From Favolaschia claudopus (lineage: Eukaryota > Basidiomycota > Agaricomycetes > Agaricales > Mycenaceae), in assembly GCA_037176885.1 (NCBI GenBank), contig JAWWNJ010000274.1:1-64000 (forward strand): a stretch of 64,000 nt of DNA, read 5' to 3'. The position numbers and the translations under genes were made by a program. Every line of letters starts with the position of its first letter. Within the stretch, counting starts at the first letter, position 1. The notes beneath the pieces are model-generated. The model did no database searches. It saw only the letters and a program-made list of their open reading frames with translations, and was not told the DNA's origin. Below, piece after piece: positions 21,796 through 33,950 of this stretch.

Positions 21796-23187
21796 ATGGC
21801 CGACGGTCACGCCTCTCCCTTAGACCTCCTCCCATCATCGCTCAACAAAAGCCTTGCACCTAACATCATTCATGAAGCCATTCAGCAGGGTGAATGGCGC
21901 AGTTCACATTTGGAAAAACTGTGGAAGGATTTCGACTCTGACGAGGTTTGCAATCTTCCTTCCGAACTGATTCGAAAGATTATAAGAAAGGATTATTGCA
22001 GCTGCCATCACTACGTTTCGGCTTCGTCCAACCAATGGCCCCGGTAACCTACAAAGAGACCCTCGACCTCACCAAGTTAACTCTGAAATGTCTGGGCAAC
22101 GAACGTTGGATGCATCTCATTTCCCCAAAATACCGACACGTACCCCACCTCCTAGCCGCTCTGGACGCCGCGAAATCCCTGTACGACATCCTCAAGAACT
22201 TATCGATCTCCGGCAGCCGAATTCAATTTCCCTCATCTCATATCCAGCGAATTGGAGCATGAGCCTCACGCAAGAGACTCTCAACGGAACGCGTTATTAC
22301 ATTATACATCCACGAACTGACGACGGTCTCGCTGATGAGTTCCGAATCTTACTCCCCAGCGCAGCCAACACCCTCCATGTCATCCGAATGAGCCTGGGCT
22401 CCACGCCTCCCCTTTCACTCCACACCACCGCCCTCCACCTACTCGCTCTCGGGATGGAATTCCGTCTCTGCCTTCGCAACGCCCAACACCTTCCCGACCT
22501 CTCGCCCGACCCCCGCCCACCCCTCCAAAACCGCTACACCGGACTTGGCTTCCGCAGTATAGGCTTCATCCCCGATCTCGCCGACTACGAAATCTACGTC
22601 GAGTTACGGCGGAGATTTCTGAGCTCTCCTCGAGGACGGTGTGCGTGCTTTGCAGGGGGTGTGATTGGGAGGCTGGCTAGGTCGGAGATCACTGACGAGG
22701 ATTTGGATTTTCACAAGGGGCGGCTGGCGCCGAGGGAGGAGAACGTTTTGTTAAACGAGATTCGTTTGTGGGATGGTCACAGCTCGACGGCGTATTGGGA
22801 CGATGCGCTGGAGGATCAAGAGATCGATCTTATATGTGGCGTATATGAAATCGCGACAGGTATTCTTGTCATCTCTCGCTCTCAAACCTTGGTTCTAATC
22901 GACTATCATGAACCCCAGGCCGCTTCGAGAACGGCGAACACCAAACGTCGCGCGTCTCCTGGTGGCCAAAACCCAACGCATTCAGCCACTCTGGACTAAA
23001 CATCGGCTTTTGGTCACTCGATTGCGAATATTGGTTCCAACACCGCCTAGCAAAGATTCGGAGTGGGGAAGAGAAGGTGCATACTCAGGCGGAGTGGAAG
23101 AACTGTATACGGTATTATAGGAAAGCGAGGGATCTAGCGATGGCGAATGAGAGGATTGCGGGCGAGTTTCTGAGTGGGGTGTTGTGA
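21796..23187 (+). pseudogene. Mushroom-expanded hypothetical family gene, probably decayed by two frameshifts
   Basis: The segments belong to one recognisable Agaricomycete family but lie in three frames. From ATG 21796: LPSSLNKS, HLEKLWKDFDSDEVCNL and CSCHHYVS. From about 22035: VTYKETLDLTKLTLKCLGNERW and SPKYRHVPHLLAAL (the family's conserved core). From about 22225: SYPANWSMSLTQET, RILLPSAANTLHV, GLGFRSIGFIP, SPRGRCACFAGGVIGRLA, WDGHSSTAYW and LICGVYEIAT. An intron (about 22861-22918) then joins correctly to WWPKPNAFSHSGLNIGFW, FQHRLAKIRSGEEK and a stop at 23187. Neither frame change coincides with a usable splice pair. Function of the family is unknown. It is either a young pseudogene or a good gene with two sequence errors. 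Confidence 0.65.
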
Positions 23188-23417
23188 TTTGATGGGTTCA
23201 TCGTTGTCTTTCGTTGCTGAGTGTAGCCCCTTTGCTCCCGATCTTATTGTGTGCTTACTATTCCTCTTGGCCTTGGCGTTTGGCTGCTCTTCAAATAAAT
23301 TCCTGACTTCCGAAGACAGTTGCAAGACAGTCGTTTATTCTTCGGCATGTCCATTTGCCGAGAGCATCGGGTTGATCACGGGTGCGGCCCGCATCCAAAA
23401 GGAGAAATAACGAAGTC

Positions 23418-23426
23418 TTTTATAAA
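23418..23426 (+). promoter_or_regulatory. TATA box of the dehydrogenase gene
   Basis: TTTTATAAAG sits about 65-70 bp upstream of ATG 23491, a plausible TATA position for a short leader. Confidence 0.4.
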
Positions 23427-23490
23427 GTGCAGAGAAATCGACTCAGCAATTATCGTCACGCAGTCGTACACGCCATAACGCTCAGCAGAA

Positions 23491-25065
23491 ATGTCGAGCT
23501 TCACTCGCATACATAAGGTGAGAACACTTCACCTTCTACTGAATCCAGACAAAAACTCCGTCCCAGATTCTCAACCCACCTCGAATCCCGCCTTCACCAG
23601 GAAGCAACCCCCTGAAATTCGGTATTCTCGGCGCAGCACATGTCACCTCGAAGGCTTTACTCTCCCCGGCGAAATCGCATCCGGAGGTTGTCATCTACGC
23701 TATTGCAGCTCGAAGTAAAGACCGCGCCACAGCGTTTGCGAAGGAACATGGCATACCAAAGGTTTTTGGTGGGCCAAGTGGCTACCAGGGTACGTTTAAA
23801 TTCAAATCTCTTCTTGGAGCGACAACGATACCTTATTGATTGGTGGTGAATAGAGATGCTTGACGATCCAGAAATCGACGCTATATATAATCCGGTGCGT
23901 TCGGAAATTCAATAGCCAGAAGCCGCTCATCGAGATACGACTCACAGCTTCCCAACGGGCTGCATTACGAATGGACCATGAAGGCCCTCGCCGCCGGAAA
24001 ACACGTCCTGCTAGAAAAACCATCATCCAACACGGCCGAAGACACACGAAAAATGTTCGACTTCGCTGAATCCAAGGGTCTCGTTCTTCTAGAAGCGTTT
24101 CATTACCGGTGAGTAACCTTCCTTCGCATCCTTTGGGGCATATCAGCAAGATAAACGCTGATTATCCTCATCAGATTTCATCCCGTCGCCAATCGCGTCA
24201 GAGATATCGTTCAAAGCGGCGAACTCGGCGCATTGAAGCACACCAAAACCACGCTCATCCTTTCGCCCGGGTTCTTGAATCTCAAGGGTGACGACCCCAT
24301 CCGATACAGTTTCGACCTCGGAGGAGGGGTGTTAATGGATATGGGGTGTAAGTTCGTTCGTCATCGTCAAAAAGAACATGGTCGCCCACTCACCCATTGG
24401 CAGGCTACACTATTAACGCCATGCGTTTCTTCACCAACCTCGAGCCGACCTCCGTTCTCTCTGTCAAGCACGAGCTCCAATGCCCAAAGATCGATCGAAA
24501 AAACCATCGCGACGTTCGAATTATCGGATTCCAGCAAGGCGACCATCCATTGCGAGATCGCACCTGACAAAATCGTACCGTCAATGCCCGAGTTGAACGC
24601 CGTCATCGAGTGCGAGAAGGGAAGAATTGAGGTAATTCATTCCTGCGTGCCTCTAGAGTAGATATAGCGCATATGACTGAATTATCTTGGTAGGTCTTCA
24701 ACTATATGTCGCCCTCAATGTATCACTCCATCACCGTCACAAATGGGAAGAAACGCCGAGTTGAAAAGGCGTACACCTTCCGGAACCCAGACTTCAAAGG
24801 CGAATCGTGGTGGGCGTCCTATCTATATCAGCTCGAGGCCTTTGTCAGTAAGGTCAAGGGCCGCACTCCTCATACGTGGATCACGAAGGAGGACTCGATT
24901 CGGAATATGGAGGTGATTGAGAGCGTTTATGCTAAGGTGAGTCTAGATCTGCTGTTGATATTTTTTTTTTTTTTGTGCGCTGGCTGGAGTTATTGATTGA
25001 CTGCGATGAATTTCTAGAGCGGGTTGGGGATTCGACCGGGGTCGGGTTATGTATTTCCTGGATGA
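23491..25065 (+). CDS. Gfo/Idh/MocA-family oxidoreductase (dihydrodiol dehydrogenase-like)
   Basis: Exons join well from ATG 23491 (MSSFTRIHK) through a 49-bp intron to ILNPPRIPPSPG and the Rossmann strand KFGILGAAHV. The family's N-terminal NAD(P)-binding half continues through AIAARSKDRATAFAKEHGIPKVFG, DPEIDAIYNPLPNGLHYEW and the EKPSS motif (EKP is diagnostic). LLEAFHYRFHP and DLGGGVLMDMGCY follow, then the C-terminal sheet domain with MYHSITV and SWWASYLYQLEAF. The gene ends IRPGSGYVFPG at 25065. Family members oxidise sugars or trans-dihydrodiols with NAD(P). This sequence type is widely annotated as trans-1,2-dihydrobenzene-1,2-diol dehydrogenase, but the substrate is not proven. One problem: the frame breaks at an A6 run (24498-24503), between CPKIDRK and TIATFELS, with no intron to explain it. 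Either the run is miscounted or the gene is newly broken. Confidence 0.85.
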
Positions 25066-26008
25066 TAGAATAGGTGAATGTGGCACAAGAATCTGCTTTG
25101 AGTAAATAAATACCCTAACAAATGAAGATAAATTGTGAAACGCACGAGAAAACCCGACTTCTCCCTCGCGCGGGCGCGGAGTGAGGGTCATGATCTTTCG
25201 TTGCACTTGTGCCGGTGCCGGTTCGAGGAGGTGATTGTACGATTGTGGCGCATCGCTTCACCACCGATTTTAGAGTCCTATGAAATATCAGCAACACCGA
25301 CCGGGAGAATGACAATTTGGAAAGACACAGTACTGACCCAGATACTTGGCGCAAACAATTGGCGTGTACACCTTTCAACGGACGCCGGAATTCTGCTTAT
25401 TCAAAGGCTTGAGGACTTTCTGACGTTGCCACCTGAGACCGTTGTGAATGAGCTAATAGATTCAACAGAAAGATGCGAGTTATTGACAGAGATCGACATC
25501 TAGAAGTTCTTCAGCAAGTAAGGTAGGGGACAGACAAATACGCTTGCCCCACGTGATTTCACCTTTTTGAGAAGATGTACTACTAGGTAGTCCGTTTGAC
25601 CTGTATTTGAGAGAGAATAAGAAATTTAGCCCAACAGTTTTGTGTAAATACATCCTTAGGACTCACCAATCAAATCATCTTACTCGCAAAGAGTCCCGGG
25701 AATCCCTCCGGCGAGTCCCTTCTTTGCAATTGCCCCAAACTTTTGAAATTGCCACGGGCCGCGGCTAACATTTTTCAAATCCTCGAAGAACGAAGTGTCG
25801 AGTCATTGAGGGAAAGGTCGATATACTGTCAGAGCTTCTTCTTAGTCTGCTGCTGAAGTAAAGGAGACGAGCGCCAGGTGCGTTGGTCGTGGTCATGGTG
25901 AAGAGGTGAGGTGTAGACGTGACTCGAACATTGTGACCATGCCACATGACCCATCTGATGCAGTATGTCACCATCACTTCATCACGCCACATTCTGCTTT
26001 TCACCGCC
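25066..26008. other. Intergenic, no recognised gene
   Basis: This 0.9-kb gap contains a 122-codon plus-strand frame at 25135-25503 without recognisable domain or introns. It is not called as a gene. Confidence 0.3.
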
Positions 26009-27018
26009 ATGGCCGACGCAGCCATCGCGACCGACGTCGTCCGCGAAGAAAGTCTCTGGTTTTCGGACGGGACGCTCGTTCTACAAGCCGGAAACTACCT
26101 CTTCAGGTTATCCCCGGGCATTCTATCTGCCAAATCGATAGTCTTTCAAGACATGCTCGCGTTTCCTCAACCAGAAGACGGCCCGATGTACGACGGATGT
26201 CCTTTGGTTCATCTACCCGATCCTGGACAGGATGCTATGTATTTTCTCAAAGCGATCTTTCACTACGAGTCAGTCCACGTTTTTCTTCTTGCTCTTCGTC
26301 TCATGCGAGTCGGCGACATCCAGCTTCTTCGAATCCTGGCCAGCAGATGTAGATTATTCCGTCATGTCGGGGATTCTACGGCTGAGCCACAAATACCAAG
26401 TCGAACCTCTCCGCAAACGCGCGCTGATTCACCTTTCCAAACGATTCCCAACCTGTTAGAAGAATTTGGATGTGTCGACGAGTGGAGCGTGGACCCTACG
26501 CTCATTGTCAACCTCGCTCGCGAGGTAAATGCCGACTGGGTTCTTCCTATTGCCCTCTACTCGTGCGCATCTCTACAACTCCCGCAACTGTTCGAGAGCT
26601 GCCTAGCGCCGGGAGATCTATTAACAGTGCTTCAAGCCCGCGACCAACTTCAAACACATTGGACGACCGCCATTCTGGACTTTCTGTGGAACCACTACAG
26701 ATATCGAAATGCATCTCGCCCAGTGCATGTCTGAATGGCCGCCTGAACGCACGTAAAGAAGCTGAGCTCTCGCGATCCGATCATGTCATCACGCTATGTC
26801 TATGGAACGACGACGACTGGAACGAACTGGACGGGGTTTGTAACGCTTGCTTGAACCATATGAAGAAAACGCATAGAGAGAGGCAGGAAGAATGTTGGGA
26901 TGCACTTCCGGCCCTATTCAATCTCCCGGCGTGGAATATACTCTTGCTATCGCGATTCAAATCCGTAGGAAATATTCCTCGAGAGGTCTACTGTGCGTTT
27001 CTCTTCTGGTTCATATGA
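26009..27018 (+). pseudogene. BTB/POZ-domain protein gene, apparently frameshifted
   Basis: From ATG 26009 the frame reads LWFSDGTLVLQAGNYLFRLS and FQDMLAFPQ, a basidiomycete BTB/POZ start. After an intron (about 26270-26324) come FFESWPADVDYSVMSGILRLS and KYQVEPLRKRALIHLSKRF, the end of that domain. Then the frame shifts near 26445-26455 before WSVDPTLIVNLAREVNADWVLP, typical of the following helical region. It shifts again near 26700-26730 before NACLNHMKKTHRERQEECWDALP. Neither shift has splice signals that fix it. BTB proteins often serve as adaptors, for example for cullin-3 ligases; the role here is unknown. The stop falls at 27018, just before the 3' end of SDR copy 1 on the other strand. 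Confidence 0.6.
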
Positions 27019-28862
27019 TATCGAATGTGAATGGAACTAACTTTGACCCATAGACTGAAGCTCTGTGTCCGTTTTAAACCAAATGATTACGCTCTTTGTG
27101 CTCGAGATCTTCTCAGTTGCGGCGGCTACACCGCACTGGAAAATCAACTCGAAAACTCGAACTTCTCGCCAATATCTCCTCAGTCACTTCCCAAAGCTTC
27201 TCCGCATTTGCCTAAACAATGACTCAGCCTTGTCAGGTTGATTGTCGAATCAATTTCACGACGCACCGGATCCGAGCAAAAGGCGGAAACGAGCTCGTTG
27301 GCCAAGACGCAGTCATTCAGGTATGCTCCGGCGGCCCCTAAAAATTCGGTTCAGAATGAACACATGCCTCTATCTGAATACTCGACGGAATGCCAAGCTT
27401 ACCCTCAATTCTAGGATCGAATGCTGCAACGACTGTGCTGCAAGACGGGATTGATTATCGAGCACTGGCCCCGGAAGAGGATTCCAAGAAACTCACGTCG
27501 CCGCTCCTTGAGGTATGGATTTGAATATGCTTTCGTCCTTCGGCTGACCCTTCTCGTCAAGTACTCCTGAACATCAAACCATCTGCAAGACTGTTTGAGT
27601 GAATTTGAGATCAACGCACCAATTGCCTGCAATCCAGCCGGCGCTTCCTCTTTTTGCATAATCTTCGTGAAGATCGCTGCAAAGCTCTTCTCATTCTCCG
27701 CCCCGAAACGAAAACAATACCAAATCCATTTGCACGCACCTCCCGGATGTAAACTATACGCTAGAATCTTCCCCTTGGCGCGCCTCGACAACTCCACCGC
27801 CGTGAGCACATTCGCCGCCTTGGTGTCGCAATAAGCCGCCATGGATTGAAATTGCTTCTTATCCGGGTGTCCGAGCGTAGCGAAATTGATCCCGGGGCTG
27901 AGGGCATGCCCAACACTGGAGAGGAACACCACGCGCGGGGTGTATGTGGCGGAATGTGCTGCGAGGAGCTTGGGGGTTAGGAGCTTGGTCAAGAGGAAGG
28001 GACCGATGTGCCCTGTGGCGATTTGATTTTCAAGGTTGTCGACGGTGAGTTTGAATGGTGCGATTATTGCTGCTGCGTTGTTAATGAGTACCTTTGGGGA
28101 ATTTAGTTTACATAATTGTCAAGGAAGCGATGAGTGGTGCGACGCACATGGAGTGGCTCGGGCCACGAGTTTACCTCAGCTGCGGCTGAGCGTACGGCGG
28201 CGAGGGACGACAGATCCAGGATGAGCCGCCGAATGTTGGCGGATGGGATTTCCTTCTTGATCGCCTCTTCCGCGAGTTTCAATCTGCCCCAAACTCATCG
28301 AAATGACTGGATTAACGCTGATCAAATACTCACCTATCTTCGTTATATCCGGTAATAACTACTAAATTCGCGTATTTTGCGATCACGCGAGCCGTGTCGA
28401 AGCCTATCCCATTCAAGGACGTTCCAGTGACGAGCACTGTGAGTCGAAGCAGTTATTCAAAGGCAGTAAGTCTCAGGATCATGAGTAGCATAAACATAAA
28501 CACCGACCATTCTTCCCAGCAATTATCTCGGAGAACGCGGTGGCGACCTCGTCGGCTGTCGTGTGGAAGGAGAATGTAGGGTAGGAAGACATGTTGGTGG
28601 GTGAAAAGTGATAAGCCTGACATTGAAAGGGCCCGACGCCTTTATAATGCAGCGACTTTCCCAGAATCAACCCTCCGGCTACTATATGGCGCGAGAAACG
28701 GATCGTGTCAGTCAGGTTTCCAGAGCAATTCGAAGCCTTTTTGAACACTTCTGGTTCCTTGAGCTTTCCGAGTGGTCCAACGCTCTGCTTCGGAGCTCTC
28801 TCACCGCGAAACAACCCGATTTTTCCCGTGGATTGTTTCGTTTCATCCAGAATTTCGCATCT
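27014..28862. repeat. Segmental duplication, copy 1 (about 1.85 kb)
   Basis: This block matches 31480-33294 along its whole length, including the SDR gene, its introns, about 270 bp of upstream sequence and some downstream sequence. Scattered substitutions and small indels separate the copies. Homology begins around CATATGATATCGAATGTGAA and ends near CATCTACCAAGG. Confidence 0.85.
27113..28592 (-). CDS. Short-chain dehydrogenase/reductase, copy 1
   Basis: The start is ATG 28592 (MSSYPTFSFHTTADEVA). The nucleotide-binding loop VLVTGTSLNGIGF follows the first intron. Later come ITGYNEDR, LILDLSSLAAVR, NNAAA-type sequence, VVFLSSVGHA and the catalytic YCDTKAANVL (YxxxK, with the upstream Ser), then LHPGG and IPQGAAT. 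This is a classical SDR of the retinol-dehydrogenase/WW-oxidoreductase-like type, predicted to use NAD(P). The substrate is unknown. The C-terminal exon differs from copy 2 by one missing T (GATATTGG versus GATTATTGG). This shifts the last codons, so the protein ends with about 17 unrelated residues and a stop at 27113 instead of the IIGEKFEF end. The catalytic core is intact. A TATA box (TATAAAG, minus strand, about 28639-28645) lies some 50 bp upstream of the ATG and is shared with copy 2. Confidence 0.85.
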
Positions 28863-31479
28863 ACCAAGGACACTGTGAAAAGTAAAAGCACTCATATGTA
28901 GCGCCGGGCACTCATTTTCGACTCATATGTAGTGCTCTGGGAATGAGTGCTTTTTGGGGCGCTTTTTATTAGTGCTCCGAAGCACTAATTCCTGAAGCAC
29001 TTCATATCAGTGTCGGAGAGTAATTTAGAGCCGTATCGGCAAGGTGGGTTGCCAGAAATGCCGGAACAGCCGCAACCGACGGAATTGCAACAATCAATGG
29101 TTCAATCGTGTCTTGGACGCTCGCACTTTTGAAAGTTACCTTGAGCTTGTACGGCCCGTTTATGCATGCCCGTGTTTCGCTAAAATAGCCCAGGAAATGA
29201 GAAGAGCGCCGTATCAAGCGCCTAGGCTTGGCTCACAGTGTGAGTGTGAAGGCTGGCAGTGCACACTGCAGCGTTAACAATTTCAATTTGTTGAAACTTC
29301 AAATCTTAAAGATTTCGGGAGTTGAGAAACAATGAGTCTGAATACTCGTAGGAGATGTAAGCGACCCACTGGCGCAGCGGACAAATAATTGAAATTTATC
29401 TGAATTTTTGGGATTTTTCGGCCGAGTCGTTCGAAACGCGACTTTCGGACTTGGCGAAAAAACGCGACGCGTCAGTCATGTGATGCGTCACATCAGTAAC
29501 GTGTAACATCGCTCCTCTCCCTCTTCCTTCATCTTGGGGCTTGTCCCGCGGCTTCCCGTCACTCTACGGCCCGGAAGATGATACAGGTCGACTCATAAAG
29601 ACTATCGACACGTCCTACGCCGCTGAAATGCTCCGATACGGCCTAAATTCCGGCCTCTGAGGCTGATTACATCTCGGAACGACATCGCCATTTCGCGCCT
29701 GCAAGACGCGTCCAAAGGTCTCATGCGGGTGCTCTGACGACTATGAATCCTTTGAATCTTTATGAGCTTGCCGACTATCCTCTCCCGCCTCTCTTTGAAT
29801 GGCACGAAGGACACGGTATGACCATCATTTGCATCGCCGATTCACGCGCTCCTCATCCTCTCGATACTTTGCAACTAGCACTAGCTTCAAGACCCTATGA
29901 GAAAGTATGCAGAGTGACTCACTCCCAAGCGGCTCGACACTCCACCATGTCCCGCCAACGGCTCGTTTCCGCCACCATCTTGTTCCCAATCAACGCCAAT
30001 CTCCGCAACACGCCACCGACCGCCTTATATCCTGATCAAAGGTGAGTGTTTCGTTTATTCTCTCCCTCTCGTCGGTGTCATCCACCTCCCTTCAACTTCA
30101 TCTACCCGTCGTGCAGCTCGGCGCCGAAAATGTGTGTCCCTCCTCTTTCCCCCTCCACCCTATCCTACAGCCAACTTCGTCCGAACACCCATCTCCTCCC
30201 CAACGCTATTCCTCGGTGCCTCTGCGAGGAGTTCAGATGCCGCGAATGTGCGTCGGGTTCCGCTTTCTTTTTTGTACTTGCGCTAATGCAATCACCTTCC
30301 CTTCCGCTACCCTCTCCTTCCCTTACACCTCCACCTCAGCAACCCGTACCCACAGATGCCCTGTCCAGCCGCCGTCGCCGTTTCCGCGCCCGACGCAACT
30401 AACTGCCCGTCCTCAATGGTCACCCACCAAATTTCCCGGCTTCGATATCCGCCTGCCCCTCGTTTTGACTGCGACAATACCCCACATGACACCCTCCTCA
30501 CTTCCCTACCACCACCTTTTCCACGCCGTCGGAGGTGCGTTGCTCCGCCTTTCCTGTTGGTGTCTGCGCTCACGAAATACTTCAGCGCACTCCCTCAGAC
30601 TCCCTCACCCTCTCCCGATCACATGACCTGCGCACGCCATACCCTCTCGCTTCCATTGCTCCTCCGATTATCGCGCGGTAGGTCGCCCCCCGCCGACGCC
30701 GCGTCGTTCGCGCGGCCGGCACCGACATGTACGTACTAACAGACAAGTACAGAAACGTGCGTCTTCCTTTTTCGTCTCCTTCCCGCGTAGTCTTATCTTT
30801 CTCTTTTATCCTTCTTACCTTCCCGTTTGCCTTCCCCAAACTGCCCTGATCTTGACTTTCGATCGTATGGCAGGTGCTTCTTATTTGGTTCCTACTGTTT
30901 GGCGCATCCTAACTTGAAGTCTTCTCCCATCATGGTTTGTTTCCTACTCTTAAATCAATTGATTCCGCCTGAATTGAAGGCAGAAAAAACATCAAAACCA
31001 GTATATGTCGGCGTCGGTACGTAGAATTTGGTCCAACACGAAGTCTTACATTGACGCAATGCTGCTTTCCGGCAACATCCCCCTCTCTAAGGAGTCGGTG
31101 TCTCCGAAGCTAAGTGTCTCGTTCGTCGTATCATGCAACGCAGCTTAGCATTGCTTCAGTTCGCTGCCTGGGAAACAATTTCAACGCTCGCGGGGCTACA
31201 TGCTACAAAGTCGGTTACATAGCTTCCATCATCAAGACAATCGAAACTTGAGTTTCTTGAATGTCAGATGCGCATATTCGTGAGTAACAATTCTCTTCCA
31301 CCCATGTCAGCGTTCTGATGTATCTCATTTCACAGTTTTCCGCGACTTCGTCTCTTCGAATAACACTTTTCGCGGTTGACTTGGTGAGTTGCCTATTATT
31401 TTGACTTGGGTAGTCTGGATTCTGAGACGCATTGCGATAGATCATGGGTTGTATTCTGTCGACGGTTTCTCTTCTCGTC
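28863..31479. other. Spacer between SDR copies, no confident gene
   Basis: Between 28890 and 28990 there are two direct copies of ACTCATATGTAG and a hairpin ATTAGTGCT-CCGA-AGCACTAAT (28969-28990). From 30.0 to 30.9 kb the plus strand is strongly pyrimidine-rich with several overlapping low-complexity frames. It might be a leader or intron-rich region, but I cannot assemble a protein with any known domain. Confidence 0.35.
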
Positions 31480-33294
31480 CACATGATATCGAATGTGAAT
31501 GGTGACTTTGACCCATAGACTGAAATTCTGTGTCCATTTAAATTAAATTATCACACCCTCCATGCTAAAACTCGAACTTCTCGCCAATAATCTCCTCAGT
31601 CACTTCCCAAAGCTTTTCCGCATTTGCCTAAACAATGACTCAGCCTTGTCAGGTTGATTGTCGAATTAATTCCACGACGCACCGGATCCGAGCAAAAGGC
31701 GGAGACGAGCTCGTTGGCTGGAACGCAGTCATTCAGGTACGCTCCGGCGGCTCCTAAAAATTCAGAATGAACACATCCATCTATCTGAATACTCGACGGC
31801 ATGTCAAGCTTACCCTCGATTCTAGGATCGAATGCCGCAACTACTGTGCTGCGAGACAGAAATAATCATCGAGCACTGGCCCAGAAGAGGTTTCCAAGAA
31901 ACTCACGTTGCCGCTCCTTGAGGTATGGATTTCATTACGCTTTGGTCCTTCGGCTGACCCTTCTCGTCAAGTACTCCTGAACATCAAACCATCTGCAAGA
32001 CTCTTTGAGTGAGTTTGATATCAACGCACCAGCGGCCTGCAATCCAGCCGGCCCTTCCTCTTTTTGCATAATATTCGTGAAGATCGCTGCAAAACTCTTC
32101 TCATCCTCCGCCCCGAAGCGAAAACAATAACAAATCCATTTGCACGCACCTCCCGGATGTAAACTATACGCTAAAACCCTCCCCTTGGCGCGCCTCGACA
32201 ACTCCACCGCCGTAAGCACATTCGCCGCCTTGGTGTCGCAATAAGCCGCCATGGATTGAAATTGCTTCTCATCCGGGTGTCCGAGCGTAGCGAAATTGAT
32301 CCCGGGGCTGAAGGTGTGCCCAACGCTGGAGAGGCACACCACGCGCGGGGTGTATGTGGCGGAATGCGTCGCAAGGAGCTTGGGAGTTAGGAGCTTGGTG
32401 AAGAGGAAGGGACCGACGTGCCCTGTGGCGATTTGATTTTCGAGGTTGTCGACGGTGAGTTTGAATGGTGCGATTACTGCTGCTGCGTTGTTAATGAGTA
32501 CCTTTTGGGAATTTGGTTTACATAATTGTCAAGGAAGCGATGAGTGGTGTGACGCACATGGAGTGGCTCGGACCACGAGTTTACCTCAGCTGCGGCTGAG
32601 CGTACGGCGGCGAGGGACGATAGATCTAGGATGAGCCGCCGAATGTTGGCGGATGGAATTTCTTTCTTGATCGCCTCTTCCGTGAGTTTCAATCTGCCCC
32701 AAACTCATCGAAATGCTGAATAGATCGAAGCAGATTGAATACTCACCTATCTTCGTTATACCCCGTAATGACAACTAAATTCGCGTATTTTGCGATCACG
32801 CGAGCCGTGTCGAAGCCTATTCCATTCAAAGACGTTCCAGTGACAAGTACTGTGAGTCGAATTATTTTGAGGCATTGATTCCCAGGATCATGAATAGCAT
32901 AAACATAAACACCGACCATTCTTCCCAGCAATTATCTCGGAGAACGCGGTGGCGACCTCATCGGCTGTCGTGTGGAAGGAGAATGTAGGGTAGGAAGACA
33001 TGTTGGTGGGTGAAAAGTGATAAGCCTGACAATGAAAGGGACGCCTTTATAATGCAGCGACTTTCCCAGAATCAAACGTCCGGCTTCCATAGGGCGCGAG
33101 AAACGGATCGTTTTAGTCAGGTTCCCAGAGAAATTCGAAGCCCCTTCGAACACTTCTGGTTCCTTTCGTTTTCCGTTTCACTTTCCGAGTGGTCCAACGC
33201 TCTGCTTCGGAGCTCTTTCACCGCGACACAACCCGATTTCTGCCGACCTCGGTAAGGATTGTTTCGTTTCATCCTAAATTATCAATCTACCAAA
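31480..33294. repeat. Segmental duplication, copy 2
   Basis: Partner of 27014-28862, in direct orientation 4.4 kb apart. The copies are visibly highly similar in exons, introns and promoter. The differences are spread evenly, which argues for duplication of a whole segment and not retrotransposition. Confidence 0.85.
31565..33001 (-). CDS. Short-chain dehydrogenase/reductase, copy 2
   Basis: The gene has the same structure as copy 1. It starts at ATG 33001, with the TGxxxGIG-type loop TGTSLNGIGF, LILDLSSLAAVR, VCLSSVGHTF, YCDTKAANVLTAVELSRRAKG and LHPGG. The VLDEKG/IPQGAAT region is reached by an intron that splices cleanly. Then come TTVVAAFDPRI, AAGAYLNDCVPANELVSAF, the C-terminal helix KLWEVTEEIIGEKFEF and a stop at 31565. 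This copy keeps the complete family C-terminus and looks fully functional. A conserved TATAAAG (minus strand) lies about 50-60 bp upstream of the ATG. The reaction is NAD(P)-dependent alcohol/ketone redox by family; the substrate is unknown. Confidence 0.88.
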
Positions 33295-33950
33295 GATCGG
33301 GAAGAAATATAACCATAAACGCGTGACCGCGATACTTACCACTTGCCGCTTCACGAGATGGGAAACAAGTGGCACTCTATTCATCGGGTAAGCCTCAAGA
33401 CGCCGTACCAAGAACCAACTTCAGATTAGCGGTAAAATCGGCTTGAGCTTGGCCTCAAAACAATCTCACCGGGTTGCTCGTCATTCGATGCCTCCTGCTC
33501 CCATGAAGCTACGTATTTCCTCCCCGGATTTCACGAATCCGAAATGACGATTTCATTTCCATGCCACACTGGCACCCCTGTCACATGAAGAATCAACCGT
33601 GCACGTTTTCCCTTGGATTGGATGCATAGTTCTTCTTCCTGCTACTCTGGAACTTCCGTGACACCAGATATTGAATGCGCATGGTCTTCGCCATAACATG
33701 TTCATGCTGACATTCTTCGAAACACACAAACGGCATTACTCTCGGCAATTTGTAATCACTCATGCAATGGACGGCAATCCGCCGACTCTTGTTCCGGCCT
33801 GTTCCGAAATTCCGCAACAGATGACGATCATTCGGCTTGCCCCCGCCGCCTTAGTTTTAAATTCGAGTGCAGGGCAGGTACGTGGACCTCGAATCAATGT
33901 TGACGACCCATCTGATAATTCAGATTCACACTTGAACACCCAATGAACAC
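33295..33950. other. Spacer, no recognised gene
   Basis: Only short frames are present, with no domain, and no repeat was recognised. Confidence 0.3.

Noticed and set aside
28890..28990. AGTGCT direct and inverted repeats as a transposon end
   Set aside because: The motifs are short, with no second terminus or target duplication found. They are reported only as part of the spacer.
30042..30739. Overlapping plus-strand frames of 118-194 codons
   Set aside because: The region is pyrimidine-rich and low complexity. No frame has a domain or coherent splicing, so these are probably chance open frames.
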